Shown: positions 25,384 to 33,704 of the stretch, piece after piece | Numbering within the stretch: the stretch's first letter is position 1 | How the letters are laid out: every line of letters starts with the position of its first letter | Assembly (NCBI GenBank): GCA_019119995.1 | Contig: DWVY01000004.1 | Location: 1 to 64,000 of the forward strand | Reading direction: 5' to 3' | Origin: Candidatus Mediterraneibacter faecavium | GTDB taxonomy: Bacteria > Bacillota > Clostridia > Lachnospirales > Lachnospiraceae | DNA: 64,000 bases | The notes under the pieces: model-generated | What the model saw: the letters and a program-made list of their open reading frames with translations, nothing else | The model's database searches: none | What the model was told of the DNA's origin: nothing | Program-made: the position numbers and the translations under genes

Positions 25384-25788
25384 ATGTATTACGTGATAAA
25401 AGAACTCAGGGAATCTACAGGATTGACACAGAAGAAGTTTGCCGCGATGTATGGAATACCGCTTAGTACCTTACGCAAGTGGGAACAGGGAGAGGCGTCA
25501 CCGGCTCCGTATGTCGTAAACCTGATCGCAAGGACCTTGCCTGCCACAGACTCCGGACTTAAAAAAATAGCAGGAAAAGACGGGACGGTTTTTTATTACG
25601 ATAAAAATCAAAAGGCAGTTTCGGACGCGCGCGGAAACAAGATCTACATCAGGGAAGATCTGGAAGGGGTAAAAGAACAGAACCTGGTGCTGTATCTGAA
25701 AGATCTGTATGAAAGCTTTTATGAGATACAGGAAAGATTTGAACAAGACTGCCAATATGACAAAAAAGAAGACATTTTGTGGAGCTAG
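25384..25788 (+). CDS. XRE-family regulator, HipB-like partner
   Basis: This 134-residue protein has the HTH at residues 1-50 (LRESTGLTQKKFAAMYGIPLSTLRKWEQGEASPAP, split here), followed by a beta-rich middle (GTVFYYDKNQKAVSD) and an acidic helical tail. ATG 25384 has GGAGG six bases away. ATG 25378 is too close to it. It ends 16 bases before the HipA-like kinase gene. It probably represses the operon through the 19-bp palindrome and may neutralise the kinase. The domain outside the HTH is not one I recognise. Confidence 0.75.
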   Translation: MYYVIKELRESTGLTQKKFAAMYGIPLSTLRKWEQGEASPAPYVVNLIARTLPATDSGLKKIAGKDGTVFYYDKNQKAVSDARGNKIYIREDLEGVKEQNLVLYLKDLYESFYEIQERFEQDCQYDKKEDILWS

Positions 25789-25804
25789 GGAAAGGGGAGA
25801 ATGT

Positions 25805-26998
25805 ATGGCAAGATATGCTAAAGAATATTATCTGATGCATAAAGATATTCCGGTGTGCCTGATGGAAATCTCAGATGACGGAGCATTAGGGCGTGTAAGG
25901 AGAAATGAAGCGGCAGCGGATCATTTCCCATTGGGTGGTCAGATGAATAATATGAAATTTCATGAATGGTGGAGGGATCGGGCGATACCAAAGACAAGAC
26001 ATGGAGCAGAGACTGCGCTTCAAAGACTGGGATATTCATCAACGAATAGTGCCTTAGTTAATAATCTTGCGTTAAGTCTGTCCGACTGTTACTGGATCCG
26101 TCCTCGTGGAGAAAATCTGACATGGAAGGATGTTAATTTATTTACAAATGATTTTGTTGACACGTTTGGAGAACTTACGATTAATCAGGATCATATGATC
26201 GATCTCAGAAAAGAAACCAGATTTAATTGTGCAACCTCACAGGGAGAACTGCAGAAAAAATGGTGTATAGATAAAAATGGACGGCGTTATATGATCAAAG
26301 GTAATTATGGGCAGTCTTATCAACAGAGTCTGAATGAGGTATTTGCAACAAGGCTACATGAACAGCAGAGATTTACTCATTATACCCGGTATTCTCTTGT
26401 CCAGGTACAGACTGACGGAAATATTGAAGGAATAGGATGTATGTGCTATGATTTTTGCAGTGAGAATATCGAGTGCATCAGTGCGTGGGAATTATTGCAG
26501 ACAGTGAAAGTCAGGCAAAATGAATCTTATTACTATCCATTAAAAAATGTATGCCTTGAATTGGGAATGGATGAAGAGGCTTTTACACGTTTTCTCGATT
26601 ATCAGATTATGACAGATTATCTTATAAGCAATACGGACAGACATATGAACAACATTGCAATTATGAGGGATCCGGACACACTGCGACTGTTGGGTTTTGC
26701 TCCGATCTATGATTCGGGTAATTCGATGTTTTATAACACACCTTATGAAAAACTGTCTTATATAAAACTGGACGAGATCAGGACTCATTCGTTTGTAGAG
26801 CGGGAAAACAGGCTGCTTCAATATGTACGGGATCGATTACTTGTGGATATCGATAAAGCAGAGATGGATTTTTCAATTTATGAGATGGATGTTGTGGAAC
26901 GACAGATCAGGATTCCGTTGTTAAAAAAGCTGTATTACAGGAAAATAGAAAACTTAAAATCTTTCCAAAGAGGAAAGGATTTGTGGAAAAAGTACTAA
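25805..26998 (+). CDS. HipA-like Ser/Thr kinase-fold protein
   Basis: This 397-residue protein has the HipA C-terminal catalytic signature DYLISNTDRHMNNIAIM (catalytic Asp/Asn) followed by GFAPIYDSGNSMF (metal-binding Asp). An ATP-side block, RYMIKGNYGQSYQQSLNEVFATRL, sits near residues 160-185. The N-terminal HipA subdomain is not the standard one. The protein instead opens with MARYAKEYYLMHKDIPVCLMEI. AAAGGGGAG precedes the ATG. With its XRE partner it forms a HipBA-like module. Known HipA enzymes phosphorylate aminoacyl-tRNA synthetases, but the target here is unknown. Start TA/defence role is inference. Confidence 0.75.
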   Translation: MARYAKEYYLMHKDIPVCLMEISDDGALGRVRRNEAAADHFPLGGQMNNMKFHEWWRDRAIPKTRHGAETALQRLGYSSTNSALVNNLALSLSDCYWIRPRGENLTWKDVNLFTNDFVDTFGELTINQDHMIDLRKETRFNCATSQGELQKKWCIDKNGRRYMIKGNYGQSYQQSLNEVFATRLHEQQRFTHYTRYSLVQVQTDGNIEGIGCMCYDFCSENIECISAWELLQTVKVRQNESYYYPLKNVCLELGMDEEAFTRFLDYQIMTDYLISNTDRHMNNIAIMRDPDTLRLLGFAPIYDSGNSMFYNTPYEKLSYIKLDEIRTHSFVERENRLLQYVRDRLLVDIDKAEMDFSIYEMDVVERQIRIPLLKKLYYRKIENLKSFQRGKDLWKKY

Positions 26999-27013
26999 AG
27001 GGAGAAATAAATT

Positions 27014-27496
27014 ATGACGAAAAAGAAGCATGTATTTTTCCAGCCGGTCCAGACGGCGGAACAGAGGAGAAAAAGAACCAGAAATATCGTGATAACGGCA
27101 GTGATCCTGGTGATCGCGGCAGTGGCGATCTACTTCGCAATGCCGAAAAATAAGGATCTTTCACAGAGCAGTATCTTCGACCAGGCGGAGATCGAAGCGC
27201 TCGCACGGCAGGCGGTGAACTATATCAATGAAGAGGACTTCGAGGGATTAAAAGCGATGTCTGTCGATGAGATGTCCTCCATTATGAATCAAGAGAGAAT
27301 GGACGAGGCGAAGGCGAGGGTATCGGAAGACTGGGGAGCATTCCAGGAAGTGTCGGACATCACCGCAATGGAAGTGACGCAGCGGGGTGTGACAGCGGCA
27401 GTGGCGTATGTGACAGCAGATTATGAAAATGCAGAGATACACTTTACATTTGCATTTAATGAGGATATGAAGCTGGCGTCCCTGGGAATACAATAA
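27014..27496 (+). CDS. membrane-anchored DUF3887-like protein
   Basis: This 160-residue protein has a basic cytoplasmic start, one membrane helix at about residues 24-43 (NIVITAVILVIAAVAIYFAM) and an extracellular domain (residues ~55-160) with AVNYINEEDFEGLKAM and TFAFNEDMKLASLGI. This resembles the DUF3887 fold that accompanies envelope proteins and hydrolases. GGGAG precedes the ATG. It lies 15 bases after the HipA-like gene and may be co-transcribed, but a functional link is not evident. Confidence 0.65.
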   Translation: MTKKKHVFFQPVQTAEQRRKRTRNIVITAVILVIAAVAIYFAMPKNKDLSQSSIFDQAEIEALARQAVNYINEEDFEGLKAMSVDEMSSIMNQERMDEAKARVSEDWGAFQEVSDITAMEVTQRGVTAAVAYVTADYENAEIHFTFAFNEDMKLASLGIQ

Positions 27497-27628
27497 CGGG
27501 GAACAGTTCAGCCGTCTGATCTCAGCCGCGATATCATGCCGAGACTTCAGCCGCAATTTCAGGAGTACGAAATTGCTCCTGTGTGTGATAGAATAGAAGA
27601 TATCAGGAACAGAAAGGAGACTTTAGTA

Positions 27629-27991
27629 ATGAAGAAAGAAGTACTGGACTATGTAGTGGAGAAAACACATGAGATGATGGAAGCGCATTCCTGCAGCGCG
27701 GAGGCAAAGGCTGCCGGACAGGCGTGGCTGGATGCAGTCGGGACGGAGAACGAAGCGCAGGAGACAGAGAAGTATATCGCAGAGCTTGAAGCGGACATCA
27801 TGCCGATCGACAATCTGATCGCATTCGCAGAGTCAGAGGGCGGGGCACAGGTATTCGGCGCCGAGAAGACGAAGGAAGTAGCGGCCCACGCGAAAGAGAT
27901 CAAGGCAGCGGGCGCAAAATACTGCGACTGCCCGGCATGCGCAGCTGTGGAAGCGATCCTTGCGAAGAAAGCCGATATGCTGGAAGCATAG
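27629..27991 (+). CDS. small acidic conserved protein with CDCPAC motif
   Basis: This 120-residue soluble protein is Ala/Glu-rich and helical, with a Cys cluster near the C-terminus (KYCDCPACAAVEAIL). I recall close relatives in Lachnospiraceae with no established role, sometimes labelled Hsp90-like without real similarity. AAAGGAG precedes ATG 27629. A perfect 8-bp hairpin (27553-27576, GCAATTTC / GAAATTGC) lies in its leader. The Cys motif could bind metal. Function unknown. Confidence 0.6.
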   Translation: MKKEVLDYVVEKTHEMMEAHSCSAEAKAAGQAWLDAVGTENEAQETEKYIAELEADIMPIDNLIAFAESEGGAQVFGAEKTKEVAAHAKEIKAAGAKYCDCPACAAVEAILAKKADMLEA

Positions 27992-28071
27992 AAAACGCTG
28001 TGACCGTCTATACTTTCAGATGGAGGAACGGACGATCATCCGGCAGAATAATATAAGGGAGGCTGTATCCG

Positions 28072-30633
28072 ATGAAAATGAAAATACGTAACAAAGCGGC
28101 ATTTACGGATGAAGTGACGCCGCTGGAAGAAGAAAACGCCCAGGTCTCTTATGAGGCTGCGCTGGAGGGGATCGTGCTCTTGGAAAACGACGGCATACTT
28201 CCGATCGCACCGGGCAAGGTAGCGTTGTACGGAGCGGGGGCAGGCATGACCATCAAAGGAGGGACAGGATCCGGCGAAGTAAATGAGCGCCATGCGGTCT
28301 CGATCCTGGAGGGAATGGAGTCGGCAGGCTTTACCGTGACGACGAAAAACTGGCTCAAGGGATACGAAGAGGAGTACAGGAAGGGCGAGGAAGAATATGC
28401 GGCGGAGTTCCGGCGCAGGATGCTGAAGTTCGATATAGTAAATATGATGGGAACACCATATCAGCATCCGTTCGGATCGCCGGTCACAATCGAAGATATC
28501 CATGATTCTGATACGGATACCTGCATCTATGTAGTGGCACGTCAGGCGGGCGAGAGCGCAGACCGGAAGCTGAAGAACTTCGAGTATTCCCTGTCTGATG
28601 AAGAGAAAGCAAATCTCGCGATGTGCGCGGCGAATTATGAGAAAATGATCGTTGTGATCAACGTGGGCTCTGTGTTTGACATGAGTTTCCTCGATGAGAT
28701 CGCGGGGATCGGCGCGGTAGTGTACTATGGGCAGCAGGGAATGCGGGGAGGCAATGCATTTGCCGATCTGATCTGCGGGAAAGCCACACCGTCAGCAAAG
28801 ACCGTGGACACATGGCCGAAGAAATATGAAGACATCCCGTTCGCTATGGACTACAGCTATCTGAACGGCGATGTGGATCAGGAATATTACAGGGAAGGGA
28901 TTTACGTCGGTTACCGCTATTTTGACAGCTATGACGTAGAGCCGCGTTATCCATTCGGGTACGGCCTTTCCTACACAAGCTTTAAAGTAGAAAAGGAAAC
29001 GGTCACGGCAGATGGCGGCAAGGTGGCAGTCTCGGCAAAAGTGACCAACACCGGCAGCGCATACAGCGGAAAAGAAGTTGTCCAGCTCTATGTGAGCTGC
29101 CCGAAGACCGGCATGGCGAAAGAATACCAGAAGCTGGCGACATTTGCCAAGACAGAAGAGTTGAAGCCGGGAGAGAGCGCAGAGATATCGCTTGCGTTCG
29201 ATCTGGCGGATCTGGCTTCCTACCGCGAGGAAGATGCAGCTTACGTACTGGAAAAGGGCGACTATATCCTGAGACTCGGAACTTCCAGCAGGGATACTTC
29301 CGCAGCGGCGGCACTGATCCTGGACGAAGACATCGTGACAGAGCAGTGTGAGAACATCTGCCCTGTCGTACTCAAGGTAAAAGAAATGGAACCGCCGATG
29401 CTGTCAGACACGGAGGAAGAACAGGATACAGATCTGGAGCGGATCCCGGTGAAAGCGGCGGACATCGCGACGGTCGGACACCTGTATGAAGAGCCGGAGA
29501 TTTATTCCTCTCCGGTGACCGATGCAGTCCTCGACGTCCTGTCGGATGAGGAACTGTGCGACGTGGTGACAGGCGCCGGCGTGACGGGAGGAGGCCCGAA
29601 GTTCTTCGAGGCGCCGGGTTCCGCCGGATATACTACGGGAGAGCTGATCGATAAGGGACTGCCCAATGTCTGCCTGGCGGACGGGCCTGCGGGACTGCGT
29701 CTCCAGAAGATCTCAGCCGTAATGCACAATGGCAGGCTGAAGAGCGTGGAGCCGATGCTCTCGGCGATGAATTATATCCCGGATCTTGCGAAGAAATTCG
29801 TTCTGGGAAATCCGGAAAAACGGCCGTGCGTCTACCAGTTCGCGACGTCATTTCCGACAGGGCTCGCTCTGGCGCAGTCGTGGAATACCGCTCTTGTAGA
29901 GCGTGTCGGCAAAGCAGTGGGAAAAGAAATGGAGAGATACGGCGTGACCTACTGGCTGGCGCCGGGAATGAATATCCACAGAAATCCGCTGTGCGGGCGA
30001 AACTTCGAGTATTACTCGGAGGATCCGCTCCTCTCCGGAAAGATGGCGGCTGCTATGAGTAAAGGCGTACAGTCCAGAAGAGGATGCTACGTGACCGTCA
30101 AACATTTCTGCTGCAACAATCAGGAAGATAACCGGAACCATACGAACGCCAATGTAAATGAGCGGGCGCTCAGGGAGATCTATCTGAGAGGATTCCGGAT
30201 CGCCGTGCAGGAAGGACATGCACAGGCTCTTATGACAAGCTACAACAAGGTCAACGGCACGTATGTGAACAACAGCTATGACCTGCTCACAAAAGTACTG
30301 AGAAATGAGTGGGGATTCGACGGCGTGGTGATGACCGACTGGTTCGCGACAGGAAAGGGCGTGGGCAGCCACAGCGCTGCGATCGAAGCCGGGAACGACC
30401 TGATCATGCCGGGCGGAAAAGGCGCTGCAAAAGAGCTTAAGCAGAAAGTCAGGGACGGTGAACTGGATGTGACGGCACTGAAGAGATGCGCGGCGAATGT
30501 GATCCGGGGGATCACAGGATCGAGGATCTATCAGGCGTATAGGAGAATGTACGGTAACACAATGCCGCACCGGCGGACGGTACGCCGAAGGCAGTACAGA
30601 CCGGCGATACAACGCCGATCATCCCGGCGGTGA
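28072..30633 (+). CDS. beta-glucosidase, GH3 family with permuted domains
   Basis: The frame has 853 codons. Domain order is reversed relative to most GH3 enzymes: GH3 C-domain first (ALEGIVLLENDGILPI), Fn3-like domain next (YPFGYGLSYTSFKVEKE), then the TIM-barrel domain (LPNVCLADGPAGLRL, GRNFEYYSEDPLLSGKM, TVKHFCCNNQEDNR). The nucleophile Asp is in GVVMTDWFA. Such permuted enzymes are known from Butyrivibrio and Ruminococcus. It lacks a signal peptide, so it is cytoplasmic and acts on imported beta-glucosides. The last ~30 residues (from about NTMPHRRTVRRRQ) are out-of-frame reading of a foreign anchor tail, so the native C-terminus has been lost or extended. Activity is probably retained. 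Confidence 0.85.
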   Translation: MKMKIRNKAAFTDEVTPLEEENAQVSYEAALEGIVLLENDGILPIAPGKVALYGAGAGMTIKGGTGSGEVNERHAVSILEGMESAGFTVTTKNWLKGYEEEYRKGEEEYAAEFRRRMLKFDIVNMMGTPYQHPFGSPVTIEDIHDSDTDTCIYVVARQAGESADRKLKNFEYSLSDEEKANLAMCAANYEKMIVVINVGSVFDMSFLDEIAGIGAVVYYGQQGMRGGNAFADLICGKATPSAKTVDTWPKKYEDIPFAMDYSYLNGDVDQEYYREGIYVGYRYFDSYDVEPRYPFGYGLSYTSFKVEKETVTADGGKVAVSAKVTNTGSAYSGKEVVQLYVSCPKTGMAKEYQKLATFAKTEELKPGESAEISLAFDLADLASYREEDAAYVLEKGDYILRLGTSSRDTSAAAALILDEDIVTEQCENICPVVLKVKEMEPPMLSDTEEEQDTDLERIPVKAADIATVGHLYEEPEIYSSPVTDAVLDVLSDEELCDVVTGAGVTGGGPKFFEAPGSAGYTTGELIDKGLPNVCLADGPAGLRLQKISAVMHNGRLKSVEPMLSAMNYIPDLAKKFVLGNPEKRPCVYQFATSFPTGLALAQSWNTALVERVGKAVGKEMERYGVTYWLAPGMNIHRNPLCGRNFEYYSEDPLLSGKMAAAMSKGVQSRRGCYVTVKHFCCNNQEDNRNHTNANVNERALREIYLRGFRIAVQEGHAQALMTSYNKVNGTYVNNSYDLLTKVLRNEWGFDGVVMTDWFATGKGVGSHSAAIEAGNDLIMPGGKGAAKELKQKVRDGELDVTALKRCAANVIRGITGSRIYQAYRRMYGNTMPHRRTVRRRQYRPAIQRRSSRR

Positions 30634-30703
30634 TCGCAGTGATCGCATCACTTGCAGCTATTGCAGCAGTTGTAGTGATCATCATGCGCAGACGCCGCAG
30701 ATA
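30566..30703 (+). pseudogene. remnant of a surface-protein anchor tail (VQTGD type)
   Basis: In the frame other than that of GH3, the codons read APADGTPKAVQTGDTTPIIP, then a hydrophobic segment (AVIAVIASLAAIAAVVVIIM) and RRRR before TAA at about 30703. This is a C-terminal sorting signal of the VQTGD kind. The same design ends the surface protein at 33705-35552. No start or body remains: upstream is GH3 coding sequence. It marks a deletion that fused the GH3 end to a lost surface-protein gene. Confidence 0.7.
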
Positions 30704-30728
30704 ACAGCGGGAGCAAGCTGTAACAATG

Positions 30729-30767
30729 CAGGCGGTCAGAAGAGAATGTTCTTCTGGCCGCCTGTTT
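30729..30767 (+). terminator. intrinsic terminator
   Basis: Fourteen-base-pair stem with one G-T pair (30729-30742 with 30751-30764, core CAGGCGG / CCGCCTG), eight-base loop, then TTT. It ends the GH3/anchor-remnant transcript. Confidence 0.8.
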
Positions 30768-30816
30768 CATAGCGAACAAAATAACTCGATCGAACGATGT
30801 AGATCAGACAGGTAAG

Positions 30817-31638
30817 GTGATAGAAGTGTCAAAAAAGACAGAGCAGAGAGAACAGGTCTCCGGGCGTCTGGCAGTGATCGGCAAAGCGGAGAATCTGACC
30901 GGTCATGTATTCGGACACCTGACCGCTCTGTACAGAACGGAGAATAAAAGGGGCAGGACCTGTTGGATGTGCCGGTGCGACTGCGGCAGGGAAAAAGCTG
31001 TGACCGCGCAGGACTTAAAAGCCGGGAAAGTAAAGAGCTGAGGCTGCCACACACATGATCATGACCACAACAGGATAGATCTGACCGGGAGAAGATTCGG
31101 CAGACTGACAGCAGTCGAGCCGACCGGGCGGAGGAACAGCAAAGGCTCTGTGTACTGGCGGTGTATCTGCGACTGCGGAGGCGAGGCAGAGTATACGGAA
31201 GATATGCTCGTTCACGGCAGATACCTAAGCTGCGGCTGCCTTAAGAAAGAGAACCAGAAGAAGATCGCCGGGCAGCTCCACCGAATCGACGGCACATGCA
31301 TCGAGATACTTGAGAACAGAAAATACCGCAGAGACAATACAAGCGGTTTTCGCGGTGTGTTCCGGCTGAAAAGCGGACGCTACCGGGCGGATATCGGGTT
31401 CAAAGGAAAACGTTTCTATATCGGGACATTTGATAAATACGAGGACGCTGTGGCCGCAAGACTTGATGCAGAGAAGATGATCCATGAGGGATTCATAGAA
31501 GCATATCATAAATGGAAAGAAATGAGAGAAGCCCGGCGGCAGGAAGATCCCGGATGGGAAGAGAGACATCCGTTCGTCTTTGAAGTGAGGAAAGAAAACG
31601 GGAGCCTGGGGGTGTATACCACAGCCGGGAAAAGATGA
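30817..31638 (+). pseudogene. AP2-domain DNA-binding protein interrupted by in-frame TGA
   Basis: Two zinc-ribbon-like repeats (LTGHVFGHLTAL...CWMCRCDCG and LTGRRFGRLTAV...YWRCICDCG...LSCGCL) precede an AP2/ERF domain (SGFRGVFRLKSGRYRADIGFKGKRFYIG). In-frame TGA at 31039-31041 replaces the first Cys of the first SCGC motif. The rest stays in frame to 31638, and 273 residues would result without the stop. Such proteins are common in phage and mobile elements as homing-endonuclease relatives. The second part could start at GTG 31150. GTG 30817 is the chosen start of the first part. Most likely a point-mutation pseudogene. Confidence 0.75.
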
Positions 31639-31735
31639 TATTTTGGTTATTGGAAAGTGAAATAGAATTATACTGCTCGCTGGTCACAGGCGCGAGGACA
31701 TTCCATTATAGAATACTGAATCCTGCATATTACGG

Positions 31736-31825
31736 CAAATTTAAATTGCCATTTTAGATTTGCCATATTGTGCATTGACAGGCAGATGATGTCTGGCTAT
31801 AATAAAATCACACTTTAGATTTGCC
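31736..31825 (+). promoter_or_regulatory. consensus promoter with repeated TTTAGATTTGCC elements
   Basis: -35 TTGACA 31775-31780, 17 bases, -10 TATAAT 31798-31803: a full consensus. TTTAGATTTGCC occurs at 31753-31764 and 31814-31825, flanking the promoter, and a related inverse copy (GGCAAATTTAAATT) lies at about 31735-31748. The bracketing copies suggest looping or cooperative repression. No obvious DNA-binding regulator is encoded next door apart from the ATPase itself. Confidence 0.7.
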
Positions 31826-31877
31826 GAATATTTCCGGTTAAATTGTTTATACTGGCATTAGGAAGGGGGAGAACAAC

Positions 31878-33152
31878 ATGACATATATCAAACGTGCCGC
31901 AGAAGATACGATCGAGCGGCTCTCTGAAATGTTCCCTGTACTGTTAGTGACTGGACCCAGACAGGTGGGAAAGACCACGCTTCTTCAGAAACTCGCAGAA
32001 GTGCAGAGAAGCAAGGGGAAGGAGCGGAAGTATGTAACCCTGGACGATCCTGATGCGAGGTATCTGGCGAAACATGATCCTGCATTGTTTTTGCAGAGAT
32101 ATTCCCCTCCGGTGCTGATCGACGAGATCCAGTACGCAACAGAATTGCTTCCTTATATAAAAATGAGCGTGGACCGTTCCAGGGAAAAAGGCGGATTCTG
32201 GATCACCGGATCACAGGTTTTCCGGCTTATGAATAACGTCAGTGAAAGTCTGGCCGGACGGGTCGGCATTGTGAATTTATTAGGGCTGTCCGATGCGGAG
32301 ATCTACCAAGAGCCAAGTGAACCGTTTCAGACGGAGCCGGAATATTTGATGAACCGATTGAAAGTGAGGACTCCACACGGGTTAAATGAAATCTACAACA
32401 GAATTTTCAAGGGCTCCATGCCGGAACTGTATGCGGATGGAAATATCGATTGGGAGATATATTACCGCTCTTACGTAGATACGTACCTGCAGCGCGACAT
32501 TCGCGATCTTGCACAGGTAGCTGATGAAATGCAGTTTTACAACTTTATGACAGTTGTTGCAGCTCATACTTCAAAGCCTGTGATCTATGAGGAACTTGCA
32601 AACATGGCTGGAGTTTCGTCGCCAACGGCAAAGAAATGGCTCTCCATCCTGGTGTCCTCCCATATCATCGCTCTGGTGCAGCCGTATCACAATAATGCGC
32701 TGAAACGTGTTGTCAAAATGCCTCTTCTTCATTTTTTTGATACCGGATTAGCCGCTTACCTCTTAAAATGGGGCAATCCCGAAGCACTGGAAAAGGGGGC
32801 AATGTCCGGCGCTTTCTTTGAAAGCTATGTGTTTTCAGAAATCTATAAAAGCTATTTAAACGCGGGAAAAGAACCGCCTGTATTCTATTACAGGGACAGA
32901 GATCAAAAAGAAATTGATCTGCTGCTTTATCAAAACGGCGTGCTTTCTCCGATTGAGATCAAGAAAGCAGCGTCCCCAGGAAAGACCGCGATCAAGAATT
33001 TCGATGTGTTAAAGCCTGTGACCAGGGCGGAACATTTCGACGGCCTGGAGTCTCTAAAGGTAGAAATCGGAACAGGAAGCGTGGTCTGCATGGCAAACGA
33101 CTTACTGCCCGTAAATGAAAAGAACTGGTATGTGCCGGTTTGGCTGATCTGA
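31878..33152 (+). CDS. AAA_14/DUF4143 ATPase
   Basis: This 424-residue protein has Walker A GPRQVGKTT at about residue 27-35 and Walker B-like PPVLIDEIQYA. The sensor region ITGSQVF is followed by a winged-helix middle (YEELANMAGVSSPTAKKWLSIL) and a C-terminal DUF4143 nuclease-like domain (FFESYVFSEIYKSY, KEIDLLL, LSPIEIKKA), which resembles the PD-(D/E)XK pattern D...E-x-K. The gene appears intact, has AAGGGGGAG before ATG 31878 and its own consensus promoter. Role of this widespread family is not established. Orphan ATPases of this type are often mobile or defence-associated. Confidence 0.88.
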   Translation: MTYIKRAAEDTIERLSEMFPVLLVTGPRQVGKTTLLQKLAEVQRSKGKERKYVTLDDPDARYLAKHDPALFLQRYSPPVLIDEIQYATELLPYIKMSVDRSREKGGFWITGSQVFRLMNNVSESLAGRVGIVNLLGLSDAEIYQEPSEPFQTEPEYLMNRLKVRTPHGLNEIYNRIFKGSMPELYADGNIDWEIYYRSYVDTYLQRDIRDLAQVADEMQFYNFMTVVAAHTSKPVIYEELANMAGVSSPTAKKWLSILVSSHIIALVQPYHNNALKRVVKMPLLHFFDTGLAAYLLKWGNPEALEKGAMSGAFFESYVFSEIYKSYLNAGKEPPVFYYRDRDQKEIDLLLYQNGVLSPIEIKKAASPGKTAIKNFDVLKPVTRAEHFDGLESLKVEIGTGSVVCMANDLLPVNEKNWYVPVWLI

Positions 33153-33170
33153 GGATGCAGCTATAGAGAG

Positions 33171-33200
33171 AAAACGAGGACGTGACCGCCCTCGTTTTCC
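33171..33200. terminator. intrinsic terminator
   Basis: Nine-base-pair stem AAAACGAGG / CCTCGTTTT with ten-base loop, followed by CCTCGTT. It closes the ATPase gene and its A-rich left side would let it work for the small leftward gene too. Confidence 0.7.
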
Positions 33201-33236
33201 TCGTTAATAATTTCTTTCATCCCCAAAAACAAACCT

Positions 33237-33353
33237 TTATAACTTCTCCAATATTTTACGGATAACCTGTTCGTCCTCCTCTAATTCATCTGCAATCTCC
33301 TTCACAGATTTGCCTTTTGCCAGAGCAATATCCCCGGCCAGTTCATTTTTCAT
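33237..33353 (-). CDS. small HTH-like protein
   Basis: Thirty-eight residues, MKNELAGDIALAKGKSVKEI then ADELEEDEQVIRKILEKL, with a helix-turn-helix-like pattern (KSVKEIADELEEDEQVIRKI). GGAG lies about 13 bases upstream on the reverse strand. It resembles the C-terminal tail of several regulators or nuclease-like transposases, so it may be a remnant rather than a complete gene. It is convergent with the DUF4143 ATPase. Confidence 0.4.
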   Translation of the reverse strand: MKNELAGDIALAKGKSVKEIADELEEDEQVIRKILEKL

Positions 33354-33704
33354 AGGCTTTTTCTTTCTCCATTATATAGGATGTCACTGCAAGTTACAAG
33401 CGGTTGATTTTCGCCCCGGATTACTGAGGCAAAGAACGACCAGAATCTCTGGCGGCATGAGATATGGCGATGAGCCTGCCGCTTAAGATAAAACGAGTCT
33501 ATCATACTGTCTTTCATATTTCAAGTCTGGAAAGTCTGAAAAATTATCAGGAAGGGACTGGAAAAGGCTTCAAATCGTTGATAAGTCACGAAGGCAGCAG
33601 TAAAATAAAACGGACTAAATGGATTTCTCATAAGGGGGAGCAGGCGGTCAAAGTCTGAACTGCATAAGCAGGGAAGAACATTTCAGAACAGAAAGGAAGA
33701 GACT
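33354..33704. other. gap without convincing genes
   Basis: 350 bases between the small leftward gene and the surface-protein start. One short basic open frame (33464-33658) has no recognisable domain and no strong ribosome site. I see no clear promoter or terminator. AGAAAGGAAGAG near the end is the ribosome site of the surface protein. Confidence 0.5.

Noticed and set aside
31039-31041. TGA in the AP2 gene as a selenocysteine codon
   Set aside because: No convincing hairpin follows directly, and the protein type has no redox role, so a nonsense mutation is favoured.
33464-33658. Basic 64-codon open frame in the gap before the surface protein
   Set aside because: No ribosome site, no domain, no coding-like composition.
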